Positions 1 to 5,479 of a DNA stretch of 7,661 bases are shown one piece after another. This DNA comes from Candidatus Woesearchaeota archaeon (lineage in GTDB: Archaea; Nanobdellota; Nanobdellia; Woesearchaeales; UBA12501): the NCBI GenBank assembly GCA_016177315.1, contig JACOVN010000039.1, positions 1 to 7,661 on the forward strand. The letters run 5' to 3'. The first letter of the stretch is position 1. Every line of letters starts with the position of its first letter. The notes beneath the pieces are model-generated. The model was not told the DNA's origin. It searched no databases and worked only from the letters and a program-made list of their open reading frames with translations. A program made the position numbers and the translations under genes.

Positions 1-1
1 A

Positions 2-10
2 AAAATTTAG
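2..10 (+). promoter_or_regulatory. Possible TATA box for the small membrane protein gene
   Basis: An A/T-rich stretch (AAAATTTAG) lies where an archaeal TATA box would place transcription start near position 35, giving a leader of about 25 nt that contains the ribosome binding site GAGGT at 51-55. The window begins at base 1, so upstream context is missing and the gene could instead be cotranscribed with something to the left. Weak call. Confidence 0.3.
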
Positions 11-60
11 GTCAGTTACTATAGGATACAGCGATAAAGGAAAAATAAAAGAGGTCTCTT

Positions 61-291
61 ATGGGCTGGGTCAGAATTGCACCGATTCCAACCAGTTTCT
101 TTCTCACATCTGTACTGGGCGCTATCATCACTGCAATATACTGGAATTTCGGAGCACTAGATGATTCCTGGGCATTTGCCTTCATGATTGTGTTTGTTGC
201 GATGTTCATTGCATCCTTCCTCTCCATGAGTAGGGCTGATATTGAGGCACAAATTGCCGTAGATCCTGTCCTCAGGAAGGGAAAGCTCTGA
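61..291 (+). CDS. Small two-helix membrane protein, function unknown
   Basis: This encodes a 76-residue protein with two predicted membrane helices, at about residues 10-28 and 37-56, joined by a short acidic loop (GALDDS). A charged C-terminal tail (about 57-76) contains a SRADIEAQ stretch. The start is well supported: GAGGT at 51-55 sits 5 nt before the ATG, and the gene ends in TGA. The layout resembles small conserved hypothetical membrane proteins of DPANN archaea, but no function can be assigned from sequence. The next gene begins 54 bp downstream on the same strand and has its own TATA box, so the two need not share a transcript. The long antisense frame over this region has no supporting signals. 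It is confidently a gene; its role is not known. Confidence 0.78.
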   Translation: MGWVRIAPIPTSFFLTSVLGAIITAIYWNFGALDDSWAFAFMIVFVAMFIASFLSMSRADIEAQIAVDPVLRKGKL

Positions 292-297
292 GGAAAA

Positions 298-306
298 ATA
301 TTTAAA
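298..306 (+). promoter_or_regulatory. TATA box for the lipoprotein gene at 346
   Basis: The sequence ATATTTAAA follows a purine-rich AGGAAAA that could serve as the BRE (TFB recognition element). Counting about 29 nt from the first T of TTTAAA (301) puts transcription start at about 329-330, leaving a short leader that carries the Shine-Dalgarno at 335-340. The same geometry recurs at other promoters in this window, which supports the call. Confidence 0.6.
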
Positions 307-334
307 GCCTGCCTTGCTTTCTTCCGGAGAATAA

Positions 335-340
335 GGGGTG
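335..340 (+). promoter_or_regulatory. Shine-Dalgarno site for the lipoprotein gene at 346
   Basis: GGGGTG lies 5 nt before the ATG at 346 and matches the archaeal anti-Shine-Dalgarno. It fixes this ATG as the start and agrees with a signal peptide beginning there. Confidence 0.65.
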
Positions 341-345
341 GTACC

Positions 346-1095
346 ATGCAATACAAACATCTGCTCTTAAGATTCTTACTGATGATTTTCCTTGCTGTTT
401 TCCTGTTTGGGTGTGCAACGCAACCGCAGGCAGCACCAGGAGTTCCTACAGCGCCTTCTCCTGCCCCAGGCCAGCCGGCAGTACAGCCAACACCTGCCCC
501 CACGGCCACACCAGGTGCAGAAGGGGAAACCGTCATTGCACCATCCCAGGAGTACTCTCCAGAGTTGAAAAAGCAGCTCGACAAAATAGCCAAGATCAAG
601 AGCTACAGCTTTTACTATGGAGAAGGCAAGCCGCAGTTTGAGGCAGATCAGTGGTTTGTGAAAGGAGACAAAGTGAAAATAGTGATGTTTGAAATTAACG
701 CCTGGAGAGCAGACCAGTGGATTGATACAGTCTATTTGGACCGAAGCACGAGGACAGGAGTTGGATATTGTGAAAGAAGAGAACCCTACCGGTGCAGGGA
801 CAGAAACAGGGTCTTTGATTTGGAGTACAAATATTTTGACCTTACCTTGCCAATGGACTGGATTGCAGAGATCCCAGCAGATGCAAAAGTCTCTGAAGGG
901 GGTATGATCGATGATCGATTCACCAAGAAGATTGTGTATGAGAAAGGAGGGAGACAGGTCACCCTCTTTGTAGATGAGTTTTCCGGCATTCCAATGCAGG
1001 TCCAAATCATGAATGGAGAGGAAGAGTTCTACTACTTCCGGGACATGGCCATCAATGCGGTCAAGGATGCTGATTTAGTGCATCAGATCCAGTGA
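346..1095 (+). CDS. Secreted lipoprotein, possible LolA-like fold
   Basis: This 249-residue protein has a lipoprotein signal peptide: n-region MQYKHLLLR, hydrophobic core about residues 7-21, and lipobox LFGC with the lipid-bearing Cys at 23. A Pro/Ala/Thr-rich spacer (about 24-63) lifts the folded domain off the membrane. The mature domain (about 68-249) is rich in alternating beta-type segments and ends in a strand pattern (QVTLFVDEFSGIPMQVQI, then EEEFYYFRDM). This recalls the LolA/LolB-like curved-sheet lipoprotein folds; that is a resemblance, not a proven relationship. Cys142 and Cys150 flank ERREPYR and could form a disulfide outside the cell. A TATA box and a Shine-Dalgarno precede it, so it looks independently transcribed. 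A pyrimidine/T-rich tract follows the TGA stop. Substrate or partner is unknown; surface location is the secure part. Confidence 0.85.
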   Translation: MQYKHLLLRFLLMIFLAVFLFGCATQPQAAPGVPTAPSPAPGQPAVQPTPAPTATPGAEGETVIAPSQEYSPELKKQLDKIAKIKSYSFYYGEGKPQFEADQWFVKGDKVKIVMFEINAWRADQWIDTVYLDRSTRTGVGYCERREPYRCRDRNRVFDLEYKYFDLTLPMDWIAEIPADAKVSEGGMIDDRFTKKIVYEKGGRQVTLFVDEFSGIPMQVQIMNGEEEFYYFRDMAINAVKDADLVHQIQ

Positions 1096-1098
1096 AAA

Positions 1099-1108
1099 CT
1101 TTTTAAAT
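1099..1108 (+). promoter_or_regulatory. TATA box for the S-layer-like lipoprotein gene
   Basis: The sequence CTTTTTAAAT is preceded by AAAA and lies just after the TGA of the upstream gene. Its C (1099) is exactly 32 nt before the A of ATG 1131. The NFACT promoter has the same spacing (C5448 to A5480). Position 1131 is also the first purine after an unbroken pyrimidine run (1109-1130), so it is the likely transcription start whether or not translation begins there. Confidence 0.65.
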
Positions 1109-1130
1109 CCCTCTTCTTTTTTCCTCTCCT
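1109..1130 (+). terminator. T-rich pyrimidine tract, possible terminator of the 346 gene
   Basis: Twenty-two consecutive pyrimidines include TTTTTT at 1117-1122 directly after the lipoprotein gene. Oligo-T on the non-template strand is the usual intrinsic termination signal in archaea. The tract also lies between the TATA box and the inferred start of the next transcript, so it may simply be the initiator region of that promoter. Confidence 0.35.
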
Positions 1131-1137
1131 ATGCGAT

Positions 1138-1212
1138 ACCGACAACAACATACCACAACCTTGAGGTTGCGGATGCTTCTATCCCGCTCCTTTTCCGTAT
1201 GTTGTTGTCGGT
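1138..1212 (+). repeat. Inverted repeat / stem-loop 1
   Basis: The arms 1138-1153 and 1197-1212 are perfectly complementary over 16 bp (core ACCGACAACAACATAC). The 43-nt interior holds an inner hairpin, CAACC (1156-1160) with GGTTG (1165-1169) and loop TTGA. A pyrimidine-rich stretch follows at about 1173-1196. Total length is 75 nt. Confidence 0.85.
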
Positions 1213-1213
1213 C

Positions 1214-1288
1214 GACCTCCTCTGCACCTTCCCGTCTCCTTTGCTGCTCCTTACAGGATACTGTACCCTTAAGGGTGCAGAGGAGGTC
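1214..1288 (+). repeat. Inverted repeat / stem-loop 2
   Basis: The arms 1214-1228 and 1274-1288 are perfectly complementary over 15 bp (GACCTCCTCTGCACC), extendable by a U-G and a U-A pair. The interior holds a pyrimidine-rich strand (1229-1251) and an inner hairpin, TACAG (1252-1256) with CTGTA (1261-1265) and loop GATA. Total length is again 75 nt. The element order is the mirror of stem-loop 1: tract then hairpin instead of hairpin then tract. The GTG at 1275-1277 pairs with CAC at 1225-1227. Confidence 0.85.
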
Positions 1289-3293
1289 ATATCCAACCCA
1301 GGCTCTCCTTGTGTTGCTCATCCTGCTCACTGCCTGTGAACAGCTCGTTCTCCAACCGGAAACACCTCTGGAAAAGCAACAGGAGGCGCAGGAAGCCGTG
1401 GAAGAAAGGCCAGCGACAGATGGGAAACCGCAAACAATGAGGGAAGAACAGTGGCCAACGTCTCAGGAAGAGAAGATAACGCAGGAACAACGAGCAGAGG
1501 AAAAAACAACTCCTTCGCAAGACCGGAAAGCAGCAGTACAGCACTTGCTTTCTTCCTTGGAACAGCAATATGATGTAGAATTCAAGGGATTGAATATTGG
1601 GGAGGATATTGGGGAAGAGCTGAAATTCCTCACAGAGACAGAGAGTGAAGCATTGGAGGGAGGCATCGTTAGGACAAAGGCAGGAATAACCTCGTACAGG
1701 CAATACCTCCGGTTTGGCAAGGCTGGAGAGGATATCTCTTCTGGAAGGGTGGAGTTTACCGAAGACCAGTTCGGCAGGATTGGGGATATTCTGAAATTTG
1801 AGTCCGGCAATATCATTTTCGAGCACGGCGTTATTTTTGATAATGGGTTGCAAAGTGCGATAGAGGACAATGCGTTGCCGGGCATGGAAAACAAAGTCAT
1901 TAAGTTCATGGGCAAAGCCTACAGGATAGTCAAAACAAGAATCAACACGCAAGCAGAGGAAGTTGAGCTACGATTGATAGGGGGAGGCTCTCTCGAGGCA
2001 ATGCAGGAGGGTGAAACCAGGTTGCTCTTTGCTGGCTTCCAGGCCATGCGGATTACCCCTGTCCTCGTTACCGACCGGGAACCAGGCGTGGTAAAATTTC
2101 AAGTGGATAATGAAATCACCCCCGGCCTGGCAGAAGGAGAAAGTTATGTCCTGCAAAACGGCATCAAAATGGGAGTTTTGGAAATCCTGCAGAATGAGGC
2201 CCAGGAAGGAAATGATCTGGTGGTGTTTTACCTTGGAGCTAATGGCATAACCATTAAAGACAGGTACGACGATAGCAACTTTTCCACCCAAGTGGAAATC
2301 AATGGCGAGCACATGCTCGATAATTTAATTCAACTCAGAGGGTTAGTGCAAGGAGATGAGTTCAGGCTCGATTCCATAAAGTACAGGCTCAGAGCAGGCA
2401 GCAGGAAAGGCTTATTGATTTCCCCTTACAGCAGTTTGCAGGAGCAGCAGCAGACTGTGCCTGGTTTTGAGATTACCTATGGAGGCGTTATCCGAGGGCA
2501 AGGCAGTTTGATAAAATTTGATACGGTCGGGCCTAGCTATGAATTGGAATTCTGGAACAGCCATGGAAGAGCTATAAGGGTTCCGTTAGTGAATACAGAG
2601 GGAAATTTTCGATATGGGGATGACGATGACACTCTCTACTATATCGAGGCTAGCAGCAGCACTGATTATGCTGTCGAAGAAAACGATTATTTCATCCTCA
2701 CAACGCAGAACAACTACAAGGGAGAGACTTTTGCTGTGAAATATGAAGGTTTAGAAACTGCGGGGAGGAAGCTCTTCTTTGAAGAAGTGGGAGGAGGAAA
2801 CAGGGAAATCACCTATACTGAGACAGGAGTTGCTGGGCAATTGGGACGAGCAGAACTCCTGATTGGCGGAATCAGCTTTGCCGTGTATGTCGGAGAGAAT
2901 GGAAACTTGGCAATAGATCTGAATGGTGATGGGACGGTGAATGGGAGAGAAGTAAAAATTGTTACGCTTGGAGGAGGTGTGCTGGATTTGGGCAGTTCGC
3001 AAAGTCCCAGTAGCCCATTAACCATTACCCTCACCACAGACAAGAATAAAATGGATGAAGCAACCAGTGATGAAACAGCAAGCATCCAGATAACAGACTC
3101 TGGAAGCGATGTAGATATCGACGTTTCCGATCAAGACGCCATTGAGCTCCTAAAAGCCAGGCAAGGGGTATGGCAAGGTTTGACAAAGTATGGAGCATTC
3201 TTTGAATTAACAGGCAGCGGAAGCAGGTCAGAACTTGTTATTGATTATCCTTACATGCAGAGAAGGGTGGATGTGAGAATTGAAGTTGGGTAA
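1275..3293 (+). CDS. S-layer-like surface lipoprotein
   Basis: From GTG 1275 the product is 672 residues. It has a compact lipoprotein signal peptide (QRRSYPTQ, then ALLVLLILL, lipobox LTAC with Cys at 21), a Glu/Gln-rich spacer (about 24-85), and a long beta-rich ectodomain. Motifs such as VIKFMGKAYRI, VELRLIGGGSLEAMQEGET, VKFQVDNEITPGLAEGESY and DLVVFYLGANGI resemble S-layer domains of DPANN archaea. So does the ending TKYGAFFEL...ELVIDYPYMQRRVDVRIEVG. DLNGDGTVNGREV (about 548-560) looks like a dockerin/EF-hand calcium loop. Such proteins usually form or attach to the cell-surface lattice; lipid anchoring suggests a cell-bound accessory. The frame opens at ATG 1131 (720 residues), an alternative leaderless start. 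GTG is preferred because it gives a normal-length signal peptide and leaves the hairpins untranslated, although it lacks a Shine-Dalgarno. The TAA stop lies 3 bp from the converging gene's stop. Confidence 0.82.
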   Translation: MQRRSYPTQALLVLLILLTACEQLVLQPETPLEKQQEAQEAVEERPATDGKPQTMREEQWPTSQEEKITQEQRAEEKTTPSQDRKAAVQHLLSSLEQQYDVEFKGLNIGEDIGEELKFLTETESEALEGGIVRTKAGITSYRQYLRFGKAGEDISSGRVEFTEDQFGRIGDILKFESGNIIFEHGVIFDNGLQSAIEDNALPGMENKVIKFMGKAYRIVKTRINTQAEEVELRLIGGGSLEAMQEGETRLLFAGFQAMRITPVLVTDREPGVVKFQVDNEITPGLAEGESYVLQNGIKMGVLEILQNEAQEGNDLVVFYLGANGITIKDRYDDSNFSTQVEINGEHMLDNLIQLRGLVQGDEFRLDSIKYRLRAGSRKGLLISPYSSLQEQQQTVPGFEITYGGVIRGQGSLIKFDTVGPSYELEFWNSHGRAIRVPLVNTEGNFRYGDDDDTLYYIEASSSTDYAVEENDYFILTTQNNYKGETFAVKYEGLETAGRKLFFEEVGGGNREITYTETGVAGQLGRAELLIGGISFAVYVGENGNLAIDLNGDGTVNGREVKIVTLGGGVLDLGSSQSPSSPLTITLTTDKNKMDEATSDETASIQITDSGSDVDIDVSDQDAIELLKARQGVWQGLTKYGAFFELTGSGSRSELVIDYPYMQRRVDVRIEVG

Positions 3294-3296
3294 GCA

Positions 3297-4613
3297 CTAT
3301 AACTGCCCTTCTTGTTCCATCATAGCAGTCGGTGCAGAGCCCCCGTGCCACGTAAACCTTGGCCGCACTTTCATGGCATACATCCTTTCATTGGTATCGT
3401 CAAAGAGCAATGCAGCACCTTTTACTCTGGGCAAATTGTCAATCATGGTGTTCAAGTTCTCCCGCATGTAGCTCTGCATGAACATGCCGAGAGCGTCAAT
3501 GTCAATCTTGGTAGTTATCCTGTGGCTTAACACAACATCTGACTGGGTAATCACATCCGTATGAATCTTTCCTGGCTGCTGGGAAGCCAAAATGAGAGAA
3601 ATGCCGGGCTCTCTCCCTTCCCGCAAAATGGTGATGAGGGGAAAGGTGGCAGCAGTAACCTCCTCTCGTGACAGGAATTCATGCGCTTCATCAATCACCA
3701 GCCAAACTAACGGATTGTCCAGCTTGGTTTTCCTTCCCTGCTCGGAGAAGTAATGCACGGCACTCTTCACTGCCTCATACTCTTCCTGCTTTCTTGCAAT
3801 CATTCTATGGATGAACAGCTTCATGGCAATTATGCCGATGATTAAGGATTTAATCCTCCAGCCATTCGGCATCGTGGCATAGACGGAAACATCGAGAATA
3901 GAAATCTGTCCTGGTTGCACTAAATCCTGAATACTTGTTCCTTCCTTGGAGAACACACCCCAGAGCTTCGCTGCCTGGAATCTATTTTCCACTGCAGCCT
4001 TAACCATATCATCTATATGTACGCTCTCCCGCACCGCAGCAATGATATCCTCCACATCGTATTCTATCTCATCCTGCTTCAGCCCATTGATCACTTTCTC
4101 CACTAATACCCCTGCAGGTTCATTCGCATCCATGCCAAAGGTCAAATGCCAGTCTGATGCATGCAGCTCGGAAGGCTTGATGGAGAAGGGAAAATCTGTT
4201 GGAATGCCCTTTTCCTTGTAGTGCTGATAGAACAGGTAAGGGGTAAAAATTTTCACATCCAGGCCCTTTGCCTTTAACTTCCATTCTTCTAAGAGCAGTT
4301 CGTCCTGCTTATTCGGATACTTCATGGTCCAGTAAATACCCATCGTGTCCAGCAGGACAAAGCTTAAATTTTGTCGGATTTCCGGATCCAAATCTGCAAG
4401 GCCTTCGGCAACAGCCCCCAGCGAGTACGATTTTCCGGATCCGCGTTTGCCGCACACAAACACCACATGACTTCTGGCAATATCCAAGTAGATGTTGTTG
4501 GAAAGAGAAGTTATCCTTCCCATCTTGACATAGTGTTTGCCTAAGAAAATCGTGCCTTTCAAACCAAGCTTTTGACGTTCTTCCTCACTCCTCCCAATGA
4601 CAATTTCATACAT
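3297..4613 (-). CDS. HerA/FtsK-superfamily ATPase (DUF87-type)
   Basis: This 438-residue P-loop ATPase carries Walker A GKRGSGKS (about residues 55-62) and Walker B VWLVIDEAH (about 303-311). A sensor-type segment, REGREPGISLILASQQPGK (about 332-350), is typical of the HerA/VirB4 branch. These enzymes form hexameric rings that pump DNA or protein substrates; canonical HerA works with the nuclease NurA in end resection. No NurA gene lies in the window, so that pathway is not shown. The sequence resembles a DPANN DUF87 subfamily that begins MYEI. The longer frame starts at 4631, but an ATATAAAC TATA box (4637-4643) places transcription start exactly on ATG 4613, favouring a leaderless start. 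The stop (TAG) is 3 bp from the S-layer-like gene's stop. A divergent promoter region of about 108 bp separates it from the chaperone gene. The family call is secure; the substrate is unknown. Confidence 0.88.
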   Translation of the reverse strand: MYEIVIGRSEEERQKLGLKGTIFLGKHYVKMGRITSLSNNIYLDIARSHVVFVCGKRGSGKSYSLGAVAEGLADLDPEIRQNLSFVLLDTMGIYWTMKYPNKQDELLLEEWKLKAKGLDVKIFTPYLFYQHYKEKGIPTDFPFSIKPSELHASDWHLTFGMDANEPAGVLVEKVINGLKQDEIEYDVEDIIAAVRESVHIDDMVKAAVENRFQAAKLWGVFSKEGTSIQDLVQPGQISILDVSVYATMPNGWRIKSLIIGIIAMKLFIHRMIARKQEEYEAVKSAVHYFSEQGRKTKLDNPLVWLVIDEAHEFLSREEVTAATFPLITILREGREPGISLILASQQPGKIHTDVITQSDVVLSHRITTKIDIDALGMFMQSYMRENLNTMIDNLPRVKGAALLFDDTNERMYAMKVRPRFTWHGGSAPTAMMEQEGQL

Positions 4614-4636
4614 ACACACTTTTCTGGTCATAGGAG

Positions 4637-4643
4637 TTTATAT
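4637..4643 (-). promoter_or_regulatory. TATA box for the HerA-like ATPase gene
   Basis: On the minus strand, ATATAAAC runs from 4643 downward. The first T of TATAAA is at 4642, exactly 29 nt from the A of ATG 4613, matching the spacing of the NFACT promoter. No Shine-Dalgarno precedes 4613 or 4631, which fits a leaderless transcript starting at 4613. Confidence 0.55.
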
Positions 4644-4675
4644 GTTTATCGAAAATGGTCAGCATATTCCATAAA

Positions 4676-4685
4676 CTTTATTAAC
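4676..4685 (+). promoter_or_regulatory. TATA box for the SurA-N-type chaperone gene
   Basis: CTTTATTAAC lies in the divergent intergenic region. Twenty-nine nt from T4678 gives transcription start at about A4707 and a 15-nt leader that just includes the Shine-Dalgarno at 4711. The distance to the HerA-like TATA box is about 33 bp, so the two promoters could influence each other. Confidence 0.5.
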
Positions 4686-4710
4686 GGGCCAGAGAGATAG
4701 CTGGAAAAGC

Positions 4711-4715
4711 GAGGT
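4711..4715 (+). promoter_or_regulatory. Shine-Dalgarno that decides a TTG start
   Basis: GAGGT lies 6 nt before TTG 4722, and no ATG or GTG lies at a suitable distance. It supports TTG as the initiation codon of the chaperone gene and matches the GAGGT used by the gene at 61. Confidence 0.65.
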
Positions 4716-4721
4716 ATTTTT

Positions 4722-5438
4722 TTGGCACAGAAACAACGGAAACAGGAAAAAGGAGGAAAGCCAGGGAAAGTTCCCCACAAGCAGACAGCTTCTCATGCTG
4801 GAAGGGAGCCGTTCTGGAAGCAGCGAACGTTCCTCTGGGTTGTTGGCATTGTAGTCATTCTCTTGCTTGCTTATACATTCTTTTCAAAGCAACAAAAAGA
4901 GACAGTATTAGCAGAAGTTAATGGCGAACAGATTACTGCATCGGAATTAGCTTTGCAATACCTTCGAATCCCTAAAGAAGTAAGAGCAACTGTCGATACT
5001 AGGCAGCTTCTGCAACAAACTATTAACGAGGAACTCATCCTCCAAGAGGCTAAGCGATTAGGCATAACGGTAACCAGAGAGGAGGTAGATAAGTTACTAC
5101 AACAATCCCTCACACAAGCGGGGGTTGATGCAAAGGCTATGGAGGAGAGCTTACAGCAAGAAGGAATTACCAAAGAAGACCTTATCAGCATCTATCAGCG
5201 CCAGCTTACCCTATCCAAGGTTATTCAACAAGAAGTCCAAACATTGGTTTCTCCCGAAGTAGCCAGAAAGTTTTACCAAGAAAATAAGGAAAAATTCGGA
5301 AACAGAACCTTTGTTGAGGTGCAGAATGCTTTAATCCAAATTCTCTCCTCTCAACAGGAGCAGGTAGCGTTGTCTAATTACATCAAGAAGCTTCGGGAAA
5401 GGGTAGAAATCAGGGTGTACGAAGAAAACTTGAAATAG
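4722..5438 (+). CDS. Membrane-anchored SurA-N/PrsA-type chaperone without PPIase domain
   Basis: This 238-residue protein has a basic cytoplasmic N-terminus (about 1-35), one membrane helix (about 37-55) and an extracytoplasmic helical domain (about 60-235). The domain begins VLAEVNGEQITASEL, the strand-helix opening of SurA/PrsA/trigger-factor-like chaperone folds. Other family marks are INEELILQEAKRLGITVTREEVDKLL (about 101-126) and VSPEVARKFYQENKEKF (about 176-192). In parvulin foldases a PPIase domain normally follows KF. Here the chain goes directly to the closing helices (TFVEVQNALIQIL...LSNYIKKLRERVEIRVYE), so isomerase activity is unlikely and a holdase role for exported proteins is inferred. 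The start is TTG, set by a Shine-Dalgarno. Its own TATA box and the divergent ATPase upstream suggest independent transcription; NFACT follows 41 bp downstream with its own promoter. The two neighbouring lipoproteins are plausible clients, but nothing shows it. Confidence 0.85.
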   Translation: MAQKQRKQEKGGKPGKVPHKQTASHAGREPFWKQRTFLWVVGIVVILLLAYTFFSKQQKETVLAEVNGEQITASELALQYLRIPKEVRATVDTRQLLQQTINEELILQEAKRLGITVTREEVDKLLQQSLTQAGVDAKAMEESLQQEGITKEDLISIYQRQLTLSKVIQQEVQTLVSPEVARKFYQENKEKFGNRTFVEVQNALIQILSSQQEQVALSNYIKKLRERVEIRVYEENLK

Positions 5439-5447
5439 GAGAGAATA

Positions 5448-5457
5448 CTTTTTATAG
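5448..5457 (+). promoter_or_regulatory. TATA box for the NFACT gene
   Basis: CTTTTTATAG starts at C5448, 32 nt before the A of ATG 5480, so the transcript is predicted to begin at the start codon. No Shine-Dalgarno lies before ATG 5480, consistent with leaderless translation. Confidence 0.6.
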
Positions 5458-5479
5458 GTAAGCATTTTCTTGCTCTTGC

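Larger units (their letters stand above)
1131..1288 (+). promoter_or_regulatory. Structured 5' leader: two tandem 75-nt stem-loops
   Basis: The inferred transcript of the S-layer-like lipoprotein gene would begin at about 1131 and fold into two consecutive stem-loops, 1138-1212 and 1214-1288, separated by one nucleotide. Each has a perfect 15-16 bp closing stem, a central region of about 41-43 nt with a pyrimidine-rich strand, and an inner 5-bp hairpin with a 4-nt loop. The 3' arm of the second stem contains both the GTG at 1275 (the start giving the best signal peptide) and an orphan GAGGAGGT (1280-1287). The frame is open throughout from ATG 1131, but the encoded stretch is Cys/Arg-rich and unlike a signal peptide. 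Complementarity of this extent is not expected in coding sequence. A cis-regulatory leader, a separate small RNA, or a repeat insertion are all possible. Structure confidence is high; role is unknown. Confidence 0.6.

Noticed and set aside
12..599. A 195-codon open frame on the minus strand.
   Set aside because: It lies antisense to the membrane protein and lipoprotein genes, both with ribosome binding sites and coherent topology. Its residues are low-complexity Gly/Ala/Pro reflecting the spacer codons opposite.
906..919. GATCGATGATCGAT tandem palindromic repeat.
   Set aside because: It is inside the lipoprotein frame and encodes ordinary sequence (MIDDRF); two 7-nt units are too short to mean anything alone.
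1131..1274. A 48-residue N-terminal extension of the S-layer-like lipoprotein from ATG 1131.
   Set aside because: Not fully excluded, because the TATA spacing fits a leaderless start. It is Cys/Arg-rich, has no family resemblance, would make the signal peptide far too long, and its DNA is dominated by inverted repeats, so a non-coding leader is preferred.
1138..1288. H/ACA guide RNA with two hairpins and an ATA box after stem 2.
   Set aside because: The closing stems are too long and perfect, no K-turn or K-loop motif is visible, and the inner stems are only 5 bp.
1287..1952. A 221-codon minus-strand frame opposite the lipoprotein.
   Set aside because: It is Phe/Leu/Cys-rich, mirrors the Glu/Gln-rich spacer on the other strand, and has no promoter or ribosome binding site.
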